Shown here in pieces: positions 12,240 through 24,520 of a DNA stretch of 64,000 nucleotides (within the stretch, counting starts at the first letter, position 1; each line of letters opens with the position of its first letter). Made by a program: the position numbers and the translations under genes. This stretch comes from Takakia lepidozioides (taxonomy: Eukaryota; Streptophyta; Takakiopsida; Takakiales; Takakiaceae): NCBI GenBank assembly GCA_030704615.1, contig CM060731.1:32488001-32552000 (forward strand). The letters are read 5' to 3'. The notes beneath the pieces were generated by a model. The model searched no databases and was not told the origin of the DNA. It worked only from the letters and a program-made list of their open reading frames with translations.

Positions 12240-12870
12240 CAGCGCTTCGAAATACCTGGCGAATGGAAATTCGGCGCCGAATATCCTTACGCCAGTGATC
12301 CGACTTACCTGCAGGATGGAAATTCGGCGCCGGATTTCCATCCATCCGGGATTCGAATTACCTGCAGGATGGAAATTCGGCGCCGGATTTCCATCCATCC
12401 GGGATTCGAATTACCTGCTGGATGGAAATTCGGCGCCGGATTTCCATCCATCCGGGATTCGAATTACCTGCAGGATGGAAATTCGGCGCCGGATCTCCAT
12501 CCATCCGCTCTCTGCCCAACCTTGCGGATGGAAATCCGGCCCCGGATTTCCATCCATCCGCCTCCGAATTACCTGCTTGAGGGAAATTTCGCGCGCCGCC
12601 CTACCTGCGCGGATGGAAATCCGGCGGTGGATTTCCATCCATCCGCTTCTGAATTACCTGCGTGAGGGAAATTTGGCGCGCCGCCCTACCTGCGCGGATG
12701 GAAATCCGGCGCCGGATTTCCATCCATCCGCTTCTGAATTACCTGCGTGAGGGAAATTTCGCACGCCGCCCTACCTTGCTGGATGGAAATTCGGCGCTGA
12801 ATTTCCATCCTGCTGCGCTCCGAATTACCTGCAGGATGGAAATCCGACGCCGGAATTCCATCGTGCAGAG
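12240..12870. repeat. ~53-bp tandem palindromic repeat
   Basis: About ten copies. The motif ggatggaaattcggcgccgg starts near 12313, 12367, 12420 and onwards at 53-66 bp steps, joined by aattacctgcaggatgg-like spacers. Each unit contains the palindrome of the neighbouring 285-bp satellite, so the two arrays share an origin. Confidence 0.85.
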
Positions 12871-13570
12871 CTCCGAATTACCTCTACGTTGGAAATTCCG
12901 GGCCTCTTTCCGTCGATTTTCATCCGACATGGAGGGCTTCATCCGACATTTAATTGCGCAGTTGGGCAATAAATGTCCACCGCCGTCGGTTTTCACTCGG
13001 GCTGGCGACACATGGCTTCCTGGATACGTACCCTAAATCTCATGCTAATCTTGGCTTAACATGCTATTCGAGGCATGTACCCCAAAAACGGAGATCTTTT
13101 TCCATTTTGGCTGGGACTTATGCCGCCTGAAGGGCGTGGCATTCACTCAACTATCTAAAGTTCACTCATCCAGCAGCTCTGGAGAAGGCTGCTTGTGCAT
13201 GTCATTCTCAGGCAATGGTTGCATTTGTTCTCATTGTTGTTGCATGGCTCTCCATACTTCCTAAACTTGTTATGTTTTCATTTTTGTTACACGATTGTTG
13301 CTATGGTGGTTGCGCTGCTCGTTGCGATGCTGGTTTTTGCACCGATGTTGGTTTTCACGATTTTTGGGAATGACAGAGTGACGACGAGCCCGGCACGCTG
13401 GTGGTATCATTGACAGCTCCAACTCATCGCATGTTTGAATCGCCCAACTTGGGGCGAGAGGGCAAACTTAAACCTTTTGTTGGTGGACGGCAGGACTTGC
13501 AACGGGAGTACGACAGAATAGGCATTGGGGAGGTTGGTGCAGGCGGCATGCAGGTGAAGGGCGTGAGGAC
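12871..13570. other. Spacer between satellite and cargo gene
   Basis: No recognisable coding sequence. It probably holds promoter or lost upstream exons of the 13.6-15.2 kb gene. Confidence 0.35.
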
Positions 13571-15209
13571 ATGAGGACATCAGATCCGGCAATGGAGGTT
13601 GTTCATGCACATGCAGTAGGGCCCGCCCACGCAAGGAAAAAGAAGAAAGCTAAGCACATGCAATCCCCGGCGAGAGAGCCGTCACGGGCTGCGGAGGGGG
13701 GAGTGAGCAGTGCGCGCGAGGGTGTCAGTTCACCTCAATCAAAGGTGGTCGTCCTGGAGGGCTCCCCTGCTGCTAGCCCTAGTAAGAAACAGAAAGTCCG
13801 TGAGAGGGCAAAAGAGAGGGCAAAAGAACAGACGAGACAGAATGCTAGCCAGGAGGAAAGAGAAAAGGCCACTAAAGAGGCCAGGGGTGCCCAAATGACA
13901 GATGCCAATGTCAGCGAGGGACGCACAAAGACGGTGGATCCCTCCAAGACACCACAGAGAGGCAGTAACACACCGGTTAGACCATCGCGGGCAAGAGCAG
14001 CCCCTGCAATTACCCATACGGTGGAGAGTGGAGGAGAGGAAAGAACACCAGAAAGAGCACAGATTGTGCAAGTTCGAGGTGAAGCCAGGGAGAGGGCAGT
14101 AGAGACGGGGAGAGTGCTAGAGGTGGTTTCGCAGGTGGCTGACCCTGTTGAGGAGGACGATAGGGAGCTTTCTGACCAGGATGACATCCTCCCGGACATC
14201 CCCAGGCCCCAAACCCGGAGCATACAGGCTGGATCCCCAGGCAAACCGTGGCGGTACAGCCGGACCCGGAGCCCTGCTTTCATCCAAACCCTCATGGAGA
14301 CGTGCTCAGATGTCCAAGGGCGGATTCTGGACTTCACATGCGGCACGGGTAAGCCTTCACGTGCTCAGTTTGTCCCCTGGCCCGATTGCAATTGCATGCC
14401 GCAAGCTATTAACCGCCCGCTTTGTTCCTCAGGTGCTTCAATGTGGGCAGGGACGTTGTCCGACAGGCATGTGTTCGCCTTCGAGCCAGATACTGCCCTC
14501 CACAACTCGGAACTTGCAGCGGCTGAACGTCTGCCGAAAGAGGAAGAGGCATCCTCGGAGGATGAGGAAAAATCCGAGAAGGAGCAGGGGGAGGAAGTTG
14601 GGATCGAGGCCGAGGAGCCCCCGGTTTACGAGTGAGTGGTGGCATTGTAAGTTGCCTCCAGATTTCGTGAGGCACCTCCCTTCGCTCTCTTATTACCCTT
14701 TCTGCTTCTGCTGGTATTGACATTCTTGAAGTGGATTTGTTCTTACTGTAGGATGCCAAGTACGGTAGGAGGGACGTCTACACCGGAGTTCATGGGCAGG
14801 AGGAACGTGCTTTTTTTGCCAGGGGGGATTTCATGCCTAGTCCAGAAAGGGAGTACATCCTTCCTACTTATGCTGCCCGGCTTGCTTCGGTGTCCATTAG
14901 GAGGTGTTCCGAACCTAGTCGTGTACAGCAGATTTTAGACGAGGCAAGCCTCAAGAAAATGAAGATGAGGAGGAGGCAGCAGCTATTAGAGCCCGTCGGG
15001 CTCGTAGATTTGTCTTGGATTCTGCTGAGGAAAATGGGGGAGAAGACGCAGAAGATTCCCAGGAGGTGAGGTGGACAGTCCCCCAAGGAGAGGACGGGAT
15101 TTTTGAGAGGCATAGTGGAACTGATGCATCACAGAGCTCGGAGGATGAGGGGGATGAGGGGGATGAGGAAGAAGGTGGGGCAAGTTCCTCGGAGGGTGTA
15201 GGAGAGTAG
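13571..15209 (+). CDS. Methyltransferase-motif protein, transposon cargo (broken)
   Basis: Three exons are inferred: 13571 to about 14347, about 14432-14636, and about 14752-15209, with GT-AG junctions. The first ~220 residues are highly charged and disordered (Lys/Arg/Glu-rich). The stretch KPWRYSRTRSPAFIQTLM then GRILDFTCGTG joins across intron 1 to ASMWAGTLSDRHVFAFEPD. This matches motif X plus motif I of beta-class N4/N6 amino-methyltransferases, where KP...L...I...G..VLD.F.GTG...A...R...G.E.D is the pattern. An acidic tail (DEEEAAAIRARRARRF..., ending near 15209) follows. The catalytic DPPY-type motif, which precedes motif I in beta-class enzymes, is not seen, and the last exon needs a one-base frame change near 14935. 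So it is either truncated or a repurposed SAM-binding protein. It is transcribed away from the transposase, inside the same terminal repeats. Confidence 0.5.
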
Positions 15210-15389
15210 TGCCCATTCCGGCTATGACAGTTAGAACACACTTGTATAGACGTGGCTTGCCACAAAATTTGCAATAAAATGTTGCATTTCAAGTCCACTG
15301 GTGCCACATTCCAACTTCACATGACCCTATTTCCGTGCCTCCTAACCCTATTTCCGTGGACTCACAATGGTCTGCTCATGCTTTTTTTT

Positions 15390-15431
15390 TTTTCCGCTCA
15401 TGCTCATGCTGCTCATGAAATAGCAGCCCCC
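15390..15431 (-). repeat. Right terminal inverted repeat region
   Basis: The reverse complement begins gggggctgctatttcatgag and continues with ATGAGC motifs, matching the left end at 6316. The flanking ccaaaaac at 15432-15439 repeats the left flank. Confidence 0.55.
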
Positions 15432-15559
15432 CCAAAAACTAAAAGATCTTATAGTAGACCAAGTCATTACAATGTGGCCTCTGTAGAAGCTCCATCCAGT
15501 TTTGTTTACAATCCCATTTGCACAATATGTTGAGTCTTATCGGAAAAGGGAAGGCTAGA

Positions 15560-15911
15560 ATAGAGCAATAGTTCCCAACTCTTGCAGGGCCAAGGTAAGA
15601 GAGTACCCGCATGTGTTTAAGAAAACCAGGTCCAAAAAGATTTTTAACTTTCCCATAGCGGCATAGGGCACATCGCATAGTTCAAGTGCATCTTCAGCAT
15701 GCCCTTGCTTAGCTAATCCTGCAATCATTGCAGTCCAGGAGATAACATTCCATTTATGAATTTTATTGAGCACTTGGTTTGCCTCCATAACACTCCCACA
15801 CTTGCAATACAAACTGAGAAGGGTGTTTCCTAGAGACATGCTTAGCTCAAATCTGCTTTTGATGATGTAGGATCTGCTTTTGATCATGCTTAGCTCAAAT
15901 GCGGAGTTCAC
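15560..15911 (-). pseudogene. PPR repeat fragment
   Basis: The minus strand reads GNTLLSLYCKCGSVMEANQV and NVISWTAMIAGLAKQGHAEDA, typical P/L/S motifs of a plant PPR protein, at about 15840-15690. Frames break on both sides and no E or DYW domain follows. It is too short to be a gene. Confidence 0.7.
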
Positions 15912-16420
15912 ATGCTGCTAATGGTGATAATCCCCATTGAACAAATGCCCCCTTCTATAGCTAATAACAGTTAAATTCAGATCAAGACTTGAACAGGGGT
16001 AGGGGGGTAATGGCAGCAGTAATTGGGGCTCAAACAAGAGTGTAAGTCCAAATGCTCCCAAAGTGTCTCCATGATGAAACTTTCAACTTTCTATCAAATA
16101 TTTAGCAAAGTGGCACAGGTACCTTAGGGGTATATTCTCAACTACTCATGTTCCTGAAACTTCAATGCCTACATTTTAGTATAATCCGTCCAGCAGATAT
16201 CTGACAGCCATGCAGAGGCTTACGGAACAATGGCTGCATCCACAAAACTTCTACAACGTTCTGTATTTGATACAATTCTACAGCCAATCTACCAGAAAAT
16301 GCTGCACAAATTGCAAAACAATACCCTGCATGTACTCTTTCTTGTAGTTTGGGGAGAGGTGAGACCGAGGTATGAGCGAGTGAGGAAGATTAGGAGATTC
16401 CATTTGCAATGCTGGATGTG
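15912..16420. other. Intergenic
   Basis: Nothing recognised. Confidence 0.4.
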
Positions 16421-17400
16421 CAATATACTTGCAAAGAATATGCCTCCCTTGGGGGTCGAGACCTGGTAGGATTCCTGCTCTCCTCAACAACAAAGTGCTC
16501 CCATGCCTGATTGATGGGCCTCAGAATGAAGGAGTGTTGTTCTCCTGGGCACCCTGTCAAAATCTCCACTCCAATTGGTATTCTGAGATGAAAGATAAGT
16601 ATGACAAAGAGAACAAAAAACCACAAACAATTCTGACATTGCCAGGTCGCATGAATGGAGGAACATTTAGTTGAAGCCCAAGAAAACTGATAGAGAAGGT
16701 ATAAAGGCTAGTCAGTTGTTGCAAGTGCATGAATGTACAAAAAGAACGAAAAAGAGGGAGAGAGTGGGAAAACTAACCTAAGAGCAAGACCTGGCAAACT
16801 GTGATCCTCTCCAACCTCAACACAAGCAATAGGAGCAGACAAAGGTGGGCTGCCAGGGGCTGCAGACTGGCACACAATGTTGACAGAATCCACGTACATG
16901 ACTACATTTGTTGTTACACCTGTAGCTAGAAGTATATTCTGCTCTCAGTCACAGGCCCCACAAAAATCTAGGTTGCTTAGTAACTTTACAAGGGACTGCA
17001 AGGAAGAGAGCAGTACTTGTTAAGCTTGGCTTGGGGTACCCTAGAGAGAGGGAGTGAGGGAGAGACAACAACAACAGACATGTAGGGCAAATGGAAATAT
17101 ACAGCAAACAACAGACAAGAGGGAGACCAGATAAGGAAGAGAGGCACCTCAACAAAGACACATATGAGATCCTGGGTGTTGCAATTTGCAAAATAAGATT
17201 CCAATCTAATGGGTTGCAGGATGGCCAACTTGCGCTTCCATCGCTTCCCAGGAACATAGGGCCATTGCAGCCCACAGTGAGCAGAGAATCGCTGGGACTC
17301 CAGGACAGCCCCCCTGAAGGAGAGAAGCCCCTCACTTCCATGCCATTGTCAAGACCTATGATGACCTGCCCAATGAAGAAGCGCATCCACCATGAATTCT
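16421..17400 (-). other. Unassigned exon-like pieces
   Basis: The minus strand holds coherent stretches bounded by plausible splice signals. One starts WWMRFFIGQVIIGLDNGMEV (17390 to about 17160). Another reads TNVVMYVDSVNIVCQ...SLPGLALR at about 16905-16778, with cag before and gttagt after. A possible third lies at 16680-16560. Together they could be part of a host gene, perhaps a secreted or lectin-like domain, but I do not recognise a family. It could equally be chance. Confidence 0.25.
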
Positions 17401-18339
17401 TATGGGATGCTTCAATAAATTACAAGTGAACTGGCAATACACAAGTGCCTAGCTTCTAACCATGGTAGCTTCTATACAAAAATCAGGGAATTACTACACA
17501 ACCTTCATTCCAAACCTGTACCAGCATGCATTGGATACACACCGTGTCTGAACAGTTACTCTGATAGTCACCCTTCATTACTTTTCAATATGACATATCA
17601 CACAAACAACAGCCTTCCATTTGTTTTACCCAAAAATGAAAGAAAGCAACATAATGAGGATGTACCGCAACATCTCCATTTCCCAAAGAACGACATGCTA
17701 TGGCTTCCCTAGCACCATCTGATTCCTCTTCGTCTGAGGACCCAATATGTGTCAGTCCCTCCCAACTCCGGTGCCTCCCAGAATGCTCAACCCCCTTACT
17801 TCCAATACGAACCAAAAAGTTAGAGTTCTTGAAGCTCTCTAGCAGCATTAAATTTCTCTTTCTGTGGCCCTCAGATTGAACAAGCTGCTCATTTGATGAC
17901 AACCTTGCAGTTGTTGCAACCAGATTCCCTCCCTGTGTTGTGGTAAATCCCTTCCCTTTCAGATACTGTGGGAATCTGGCCCCTCCGTCTGCTAACTGAG
18001 CCAACTCAAAGTCAAATTGTTTCCTCACCTATGTTGTGTCATCCCACCTGCCAGCTGCGGCATATTGAGAGGCTTTACTGTAGACATAGACACTGAAAGC
18101 ACACAAACACAAACAGACATACACACACAGACACAACCAAACAAAAAAGGGGCTGGAGGAACAAATGAAGAAGACAGATAATGAGGTTGGGGGCCAGAAG
18201 AGCAAAACCTGCAAATCCCTTGTGGATCTCTTGCTCCTTGTGCAAGGTGGAAATAAAATATAGGTGAAGCCGGCGACCTTGAACTCTGGTGCAAGATCTA
18301 TCATTCTTTCATAAAACGTTCTCCCATCGACTTGGAGGT
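17401..18339 (-). other. Unassigned sequence with PPR micro-fragment
   Basis: A 147-codon minus-strand frame at 17585-18028 has no recognised domain. At 18025-18072 the minus strand reads YAAAGRWDDTT-stop-VRK, nearly identical to the PPR linker AAAGRWDDTAKVRR at about 2440-2480. A ~45-bp piece of a PPR gene is therefore present just beyond the Plavaka transposase. Confidence 0.4.
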
Positions 18340-21300
18340 GGGATTTCAATCCTCGTACTTCCAATCTCAAAACTTGAATGTATTGACAAAAAAATGTCCA
18401 TCTTTCAGAAAATTTGGCACCAAGTGGACAGCCCGTAGGATGTGACTTGTGCCCATGACCGTGTAGATAACTGTGCTCGGCCATTGCAACTCTGGACATT
18501 GTACTAATTGATTGGTAACATTTGCAGAAACATTTCGATACATGCGCAAGAAAGCAAGGTCTTTAGAAACTATCTCATTGTTGAGTGTCACAAAGCTTGC
18601 TTGAAAGAAGAGGCGTACTTGCCCATAGTGTGTTCTCTCTTCTTCCCCTGTTGTTTCCATTTGCAATGCAACATTGCTGAACCATGCCCCACCATGAAAG
18701 TTAGAAGTAGCCCTCCCATACATAGGCCCGCAAACCATTCAGTTGCTCCCATAGGTATGGCTAGAGAATTGTAAATCTTGAGAACCTGCTCTTCAACAAA
18801 CACACACTTCGATCAGCATACTGCAAAAGACTCAACAACTATGATTTACTTAAAACGTGCATGGATTGAAGCCAAAAAAGGCTAGCATCATACCTCATAA
18901 ATCCTTGTGAAATCTGTCTGGGAAAAATAGTTCTCAAGAGCATCCAAAAGCCTCTGCATGATCTCTGGTTGTTGTGAGAGAATCTCTTGCAACCGTTTGG
19001 GATAACAAACATTTGAATGTGATCCAGTCTCTGATTCGGAAGAAGACAGCTAGGACAATCGTAGGTTGGCCTTAGCTCCTACTAGTACATTCATTCCGCT
19101 TTGCACTGCCTGTGAATACCACCATTATACTACCTCATCAATCAACAAGAAGCGATGTCCATCTGACTTAGAACCTTCATCCACAAAATTTGAAATTTGA
19201 GTGTGGGACACAAGAAACCAAATAAAACTTGAAAGCATAAGGTTCAAATTGTACCATATCTAGTGCTGTGACCTTCTCAAAGGAAGGAGGAGACCCTTCC
19301 AAATCTTTAGCACCCTCTCGAAGAGCTTGAAGTCGTTGGTTATGTTTGACAATGTAACTTGAAAAATCTTTGCGGTTGCTTCCTCTGTACGCAGTCTTCA
19401 TGAGCACTATGTGCAGATGCTCGTACATGTTTGAGCTGTACTCAAAAGGTGCCCCGGATCTTCGGATGGCATCGGCAAAATGATCATTGCATGCACTTTG
19501 ACCAGGTTAAAGTCGGATTTCTGCCACGTTGAGGAAGTAACCTTGAATGTATTGATTGCTCTGACTCCACATACAACATCCAACACGAGTTCAGTGAGGC
19601 ACATGATATATACGACTTGCTTACCAGTAAAAGTTCAATTCAATGTTTGCTCAAGAAGGATGTCCCAGTGTATAGTTATGAAATTCTTACTCCAGCATCA
19701 ACGAATCCATTCGTGCAAGTGTCATGATGTTCTTTGGTGCGACAAGCAGCCTCATACCACCGCAAATATTTTGCAACCGCTCCCACAATGTCCGGAGAAA
19801 AGAGACCCACCATAGAAAGTACAATAACCTGCAATTTGAGGTCACAATGTCATGAGGAATTTCTTATGCACTTCAGGTACTTGAGTCACTTGCAAACATG
19901 GAATGAGAAATTACCTGCATAACAGAGCGATGTTCGAACGCAGCAAAATTTGCATTTGAGGAGAAGTATCCTCCTTTGTCAGTGCCTGGCACCCTGAATT
20001 CTGAAAATCTAGATACACGCTTGATTGCCAAAAGCCGTTGATCCAACTCCAAGAGGATCTTTTGTCGTGGCACGGACATTGCAATGTTTCGTAGAATGTC
20101 CACTAAAGTTTTGAAAACCCCCAAGTCCGATTGGTGGAGCATGTCCACATTGACTGCTCTGTAGGGATTCCCGAACTCTGTGTCGCCCCCATTAAAACCC
20201 CACAAAGCACACTGCAGATAACATACCAGAACTAGTAGTCAAAGATTATGTCAGCAAGTACTTGCACGTATGCGCCCACTGTCAAGAAGACAAACAAAAT
20301 ATCACATATATTTGAATTCAGTAATGCTTATCATGTGTTAGTAAGCAATTCAAAGATAATTTAAGAGTGAGTTACCAACCTTGACAGGATGCAACGAATG
20401 TTTTCTGGACAAGTCCTTGGCAGCTTGCTTTGATGCTTTGAGCATCCGTTCCACAACCCTTTTCATTCCAACTTCAGTTCGATATGGGAACTTCTCTCCA
20501 ACTTCCCTTAGCATTTCCTTAGGGCAAAGGCACATACTGCAAGGTAGTTGACACTGGTTTGTGTCGTAAGTTGCAGTGACATGTCCAAAACAAGATACTC
20601 ATTAGACAAGAATGTTGCAAGAAACCTCCCAAAACCTAATTAGGTCATATGTTTATATCATTTCACCTTGCATCCTTCGGGATGATCGCAAATGTACGCA
20701 TAAAGAAGTGGAAATACCCACTGCTCATTGCCGAAAGGGTCTGATAAAGCTATGCCACTGCAAACAAAGGCAAAAAGTTAGAAATGGAGTTTCTCAATTG
20801 ATTATTGCTCATACAAACATTCAACATTCAACATTTAGTGGAAATGAAAGATTGGTGATGATTTAACCTATAACTAGCTTTCTTTAGTGGCTCCAAGATG
20901 TGGCTGAGGCATTCATGAGAAATCTGTAGCCTTCGTTCGTGTGACACCTCAGATGACGAAAAAATAGGTAGAACTGCAAGTAACAAATGTCCCTCGTCCA
21001 TATATCTATTTTCGCATGCAATGTTTCCAATCGTCATAACAAGTGGATAGCCAGACACCCTTCCATCGTTGGATAAAGTTGTTTGATCACTAAAAGATCA
21101 ATGGTGCTACCACTGCTCCATCACATTTAATGTGTTCCTGCATTATGGACAAAAAAGATGTGAAGATCTAGCTCACAAGGTATTGGTGAAGAACTAAGGG
21201 GAGTTTGTCATCATACAAGAAGAGTGGCTGGTCTTCAAGCAACAAGTTGGATTCAGAATGAGTCAAACAATCTCCATTAAGCTAAGGGATTGGACAATTT

Positions 21301-21965
21301 ATGTGATATACCACTCCCATTGACAAACATACCTGCATTGTTTGTTACCATCGGCCAGTGTCGGGTGTAGAGAATCCCGAGTCATGGCGTACTATCCTTG
21401 GAGCCATTTGAAAGCCCTCTGCAACTTGTGGGGGCGAGAAAAGAGACGCTAGAGCCTCAAGAGGATCTCGATAGTACATTCTTTGTCCAATATCTCCGTC
21501 CTCGATATGCACCGCGTGCTCAAACCAACCATCCTCTTTTTTGAATAGTGTTTCCTCGTATTTTTCTATGTCAGACCTCACAATAACCTCCTCCAGTTTG
21601 AATGAGGGATGGAACAAAACCTGGCTAAAGAGTGAATTGATATCCTTGATTGACAATCCTGTCTTGTTTTTGCAATTTCTGATCCAATGCACAAGAGAGA
21701 ACGTGGGATTGTATTGGGGGGCGGGAACTTCTTCAATGGGCGGTGACAAATATTCAAGCTCTTCAAGAAGGTCATGACTAGTACCAGAAGGTTGGTCAAG
21801 TGGTATGAAAGACCTATGGTGAGCCCTTGCTAAGTCAATAGCCGGCCTCTTCTCTCTCACAAGCTCATGGGATCGACAGGCTATGCTTTTTTGGTGTGCC
21901 ATTAGTGCAGATTTGTGAGCAAAGTTGATGGCTCCACATCGGGAGCAATTAAAGGGGCCCTGCAT
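18340..21965 (-). CDS. Plavaka-family transposase, multi-exon
   Basis: Approximate exons: 21965-21349, 21137-20868, 20757-20667, ~20575-20384, 20211-19915, 19828-19691, ~19640-19255, ~19075-18896, ~18790-18340. The start is chosen at MQGPFNCSRCGAINF because an N-terminal C2H2-like finger is usual in this family. Diagnostic pieces in order: RDPLEALASLF; GAVVAPLIFSDQTTLSNDGR then YPLVMTIGNIACENR; WVFPLLYAYICDHPEGCK; QCQLPCSMCLCPKE; NVDMLHQSDLGVFKTLVDIL; SSNMYEHLHIVLMKTAYRGS; and the end HILRAVHLVPNF. These follow the layout of Plavaka (CACTA-like) transposases, best known from basidiomycete fungi. Most junctions fit GT-AG in phase. Local frame problems (about 19420-19470 and 18760) mean this copy may be inactive. 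No terminal repeats were identified. Confidence 0.75.
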
Positions 21966-22676
21966 AATCCCTAGCCAAACCCTATTCCAGGTCCAATTTG
22001 TATGAAAGACACGTAAATACAGCCTCAAGACAGAACTATCCCCCCATGGTATAGGCTGTTCCCAACCTCCCAACCAGCTGGGGTGGAGCACCCCTCTCTT
22101 ATTCAAACTTCTATATGGACCACACTCCTTGCTTCTATCAACACCTTGGTTCACTGGAGCTCAGACTAATATATTACAAAGACGTGCAGTGTGTTAGTCA
22201 GAAAAGGGTGCCGCCTCATAGAAGGAAGGAGGGTTAGTATGTACAGACGGAGCCAATTGAATGGAGTGATCAAAATCTCCCAGTGCCTGCAGTGCTCCAA
22301 TCTGCCCTGCGAGCAAGGGGGGTGCTACATGGTAAGCTGGCATTCAGACTTAAAGAGACTTCAATCAGGTCTTCTTTTCCTGGGATAGTAGACATGTAAA
22401 GAGGCTCCCTGCTCTGAATACAAATATGTCACTGTAAAAGGTCTGGTGGAAAACTATTAAATTGTTCCAAAATTGAGATCCACCCCTTCCGGTAGGTGTC
22501 AAAAGGAACTCACAGCAGAGGACTTTCCCTGCCTGGATCTCTTCCTGTGCATACTCGTTTGTATCACATGTATTTCCACCCAAACTCAAATCTAGACAGA
22601 AGACTACTGAATAGACATTTTTGACAACAAAAGCCTGACGTTTTGGGTTATGATGACAGTAAAGAAAGGCTGACCT

Positions 22677-22807
22677 GGCGACTGCGAGTGTTTTCGCGGT
22701 TACCCCATGCTCTTGCCACAATGTCTGGAACCCACTGCTCAGCATCAGCCTTTTGGTACAAGTTGTCAATTACCTCCGTCCACAACCTCTCCTCCTCTTC
22801 AACTTGC
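22677..22807 (-). other. Possible unassigned exon
   Basis: The minus strand reads EEERLWTEVIDNLYQKADAE then QWVPDIVARAWGNRENTRSR, ended by a donor-like gtcagc and preceded by a T-rich acceptor-like tract. Acidic, coherent and codon-like, but no family recognised. Confidence 0.25.
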
Positions 22808-22929
22808 AGAAAAACACTATGTTATCACAGAAAGAGTACATATGCGAGGGAGTTCGACTTCCAACGAACAGTTCCTACACACATTGCAAGCTATTGCACT
22901 AAAAATCCGCTATGAATTTGAATTTAAGC

Positions 22930-24512
22930 TCGTCACAACGTGATCAACATTGCCAGCCTGAGTGGGAATGAGCGACCAGGCGCTGTAGGGACGTCTCTAC
23001 TGCATTATCTCGTCCAAAAACTGTCCATTCAATGCTAATCGATGTTAGTGGAAAGTGATGTTGAATCTACGCAAGCGCAACTTACACAGACGTAACAACA
23101 TAGGCTTAGTTTAGTATCTACACATTGCATTGATTCAATATAGAATTAGTAACTATCCATTTTAAACTGCTACAATACATATGATATTCTAATTTAATTG
23201 TTAGGTTGATTTTACATTGTGCCACTCTTGAATTGGCTATGTTGTAGGTGAAATGTTGAAACTAGATTGAATTAGTGTTGATCTTATAATCAAGGATCCC
23301 TTGCTTTGTTAGCATTGCATCATCAATAATTGAATATACATAAATACGACGACATTAAAATAAATATTTAATTTTGTTTTTTATAATGATTGAGACTACG
23401 TAGCTTTAACTACGATTCAAGTAGCCAGCAAGTTTCAGATGCTAAGGTCCATGGTCCATGCCTCAGGAAAAATCATAAAGATGGCAAATCACCTTGGTCA
23501 ACAGCCATTTACTTGCAATTTTTTGTTGTGGAGTTGAAAAATCCACCATACATTTTGTTATAATCTGCCAATTCTGACTGTCAATTCTTCCAGAATTTTG
23601 TGAGTGGGTGGATGTACTAGGTAGCTAAATGTTGGTAAGGTTCATTTCTGTGGATGAATCTTCACTGGCAGATACAGCCTCATCCACAAGACTAGGTCCT
23701 GTTTTGGGGTGACCCACTTATTAGGGGTTTAAGTTTATACGGCCTAAAAAAAGGTTGAATATTCCACGTTACAACTCGCAAAACAATTATGGATCTTGCA
23801 ATCCATACGGTGGAACTCTGTGAGATTGTATGTGCATGTAGATGCTCTGGTTTGCCACATAATCCAACGGTTCACTGCCATAGATCAAAGAATTTACAAA
23901 GATATGGCCAAAAAGGTAACCTTGGATCATGAGCATGCAGATGACATTAGGGTTGTACTTAACTGTTGTGCTCTGCACACACTATGTTCCAGCTGTGTTC
24001 CACTTGGCACTCGAATCTCTCTTATAGCACAAGCAATTGCAACCCTAGTTTCTACAGAAATGCATACATTGACACTTGTGGAGGGGGTGAGGAAAAATGT
24101 GTGTCTGATGTGCCAGATTCACCAAGCAACACGACTCTCACACTTCCTGCTTGACAGTATGGAACACCATGGCAGCAACATTTCAAGGTGAAGAAGTAAC
24201 TAGAGCAGGGGTGGAGGAAGTGGGAGAAACAAGAGGGTCTGACGACGCTAAATTCTTCCATGTATAAGATCATGTCTCCGAGAAGGTTGAGGCTGATATG
24301 GAAGGTGCATGAATCCACCGGTGCGTCACACCGATGCCGATCCAAGCAGAGGCGGGTGCGAATATGAATCACATTCATCAACGTACACATGGTATGTCTG
24401 CCTGTATCCATTCCCTGTGTTGACCCCAAAAAATTGATGCCAATAGGTGCCCTTAGGGGGGCATAGTCTCATGGGAGACTAGCCCCAGGAGCTCATTATT
24501 GGGAGTCAAGCC
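22930..24512. other. AT-rich intergenic
   Basis: No gene recognised; AT-rich around 23040-23780. Confidence 0.4.
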
Positions 24513-24520
24513 ACTAGGGT

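Larger units (their letters stand above)
6316..15431. mobile_element. Large Mutator-like DNA transposon with cargo gene
   Basis: The left end (plus strand from 6316) starts gaggtttgttatttcatgag and the reverse complement of the right end (from 15431) starts gggggctgctatttcatgag. They match at about 17 of 21 positions, and both continue into clustered CATGAGC motifs. The 8 bases ccaaaaac occur immediately outside both ends (6308-6315 and 15432-15439), as expected for a target-site duplication. Inside are a leftward transposase gene, palindromic satellite arrays and a rightward gene with a methyltransferase signature. At about 9.1 kb it is long for a Mutator-like element. The transposase has a premature stop, so this copy is probably not autonomous. 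The boundaries were read by eye; the family name is an inference from the transposase. Confidence 0.6.

Noticed and set aside
10690-12870. CRISPR-like array
   Set aside because: The repeated units are long, diverged palindromes without unique spacers and the genome is eukaryotic.
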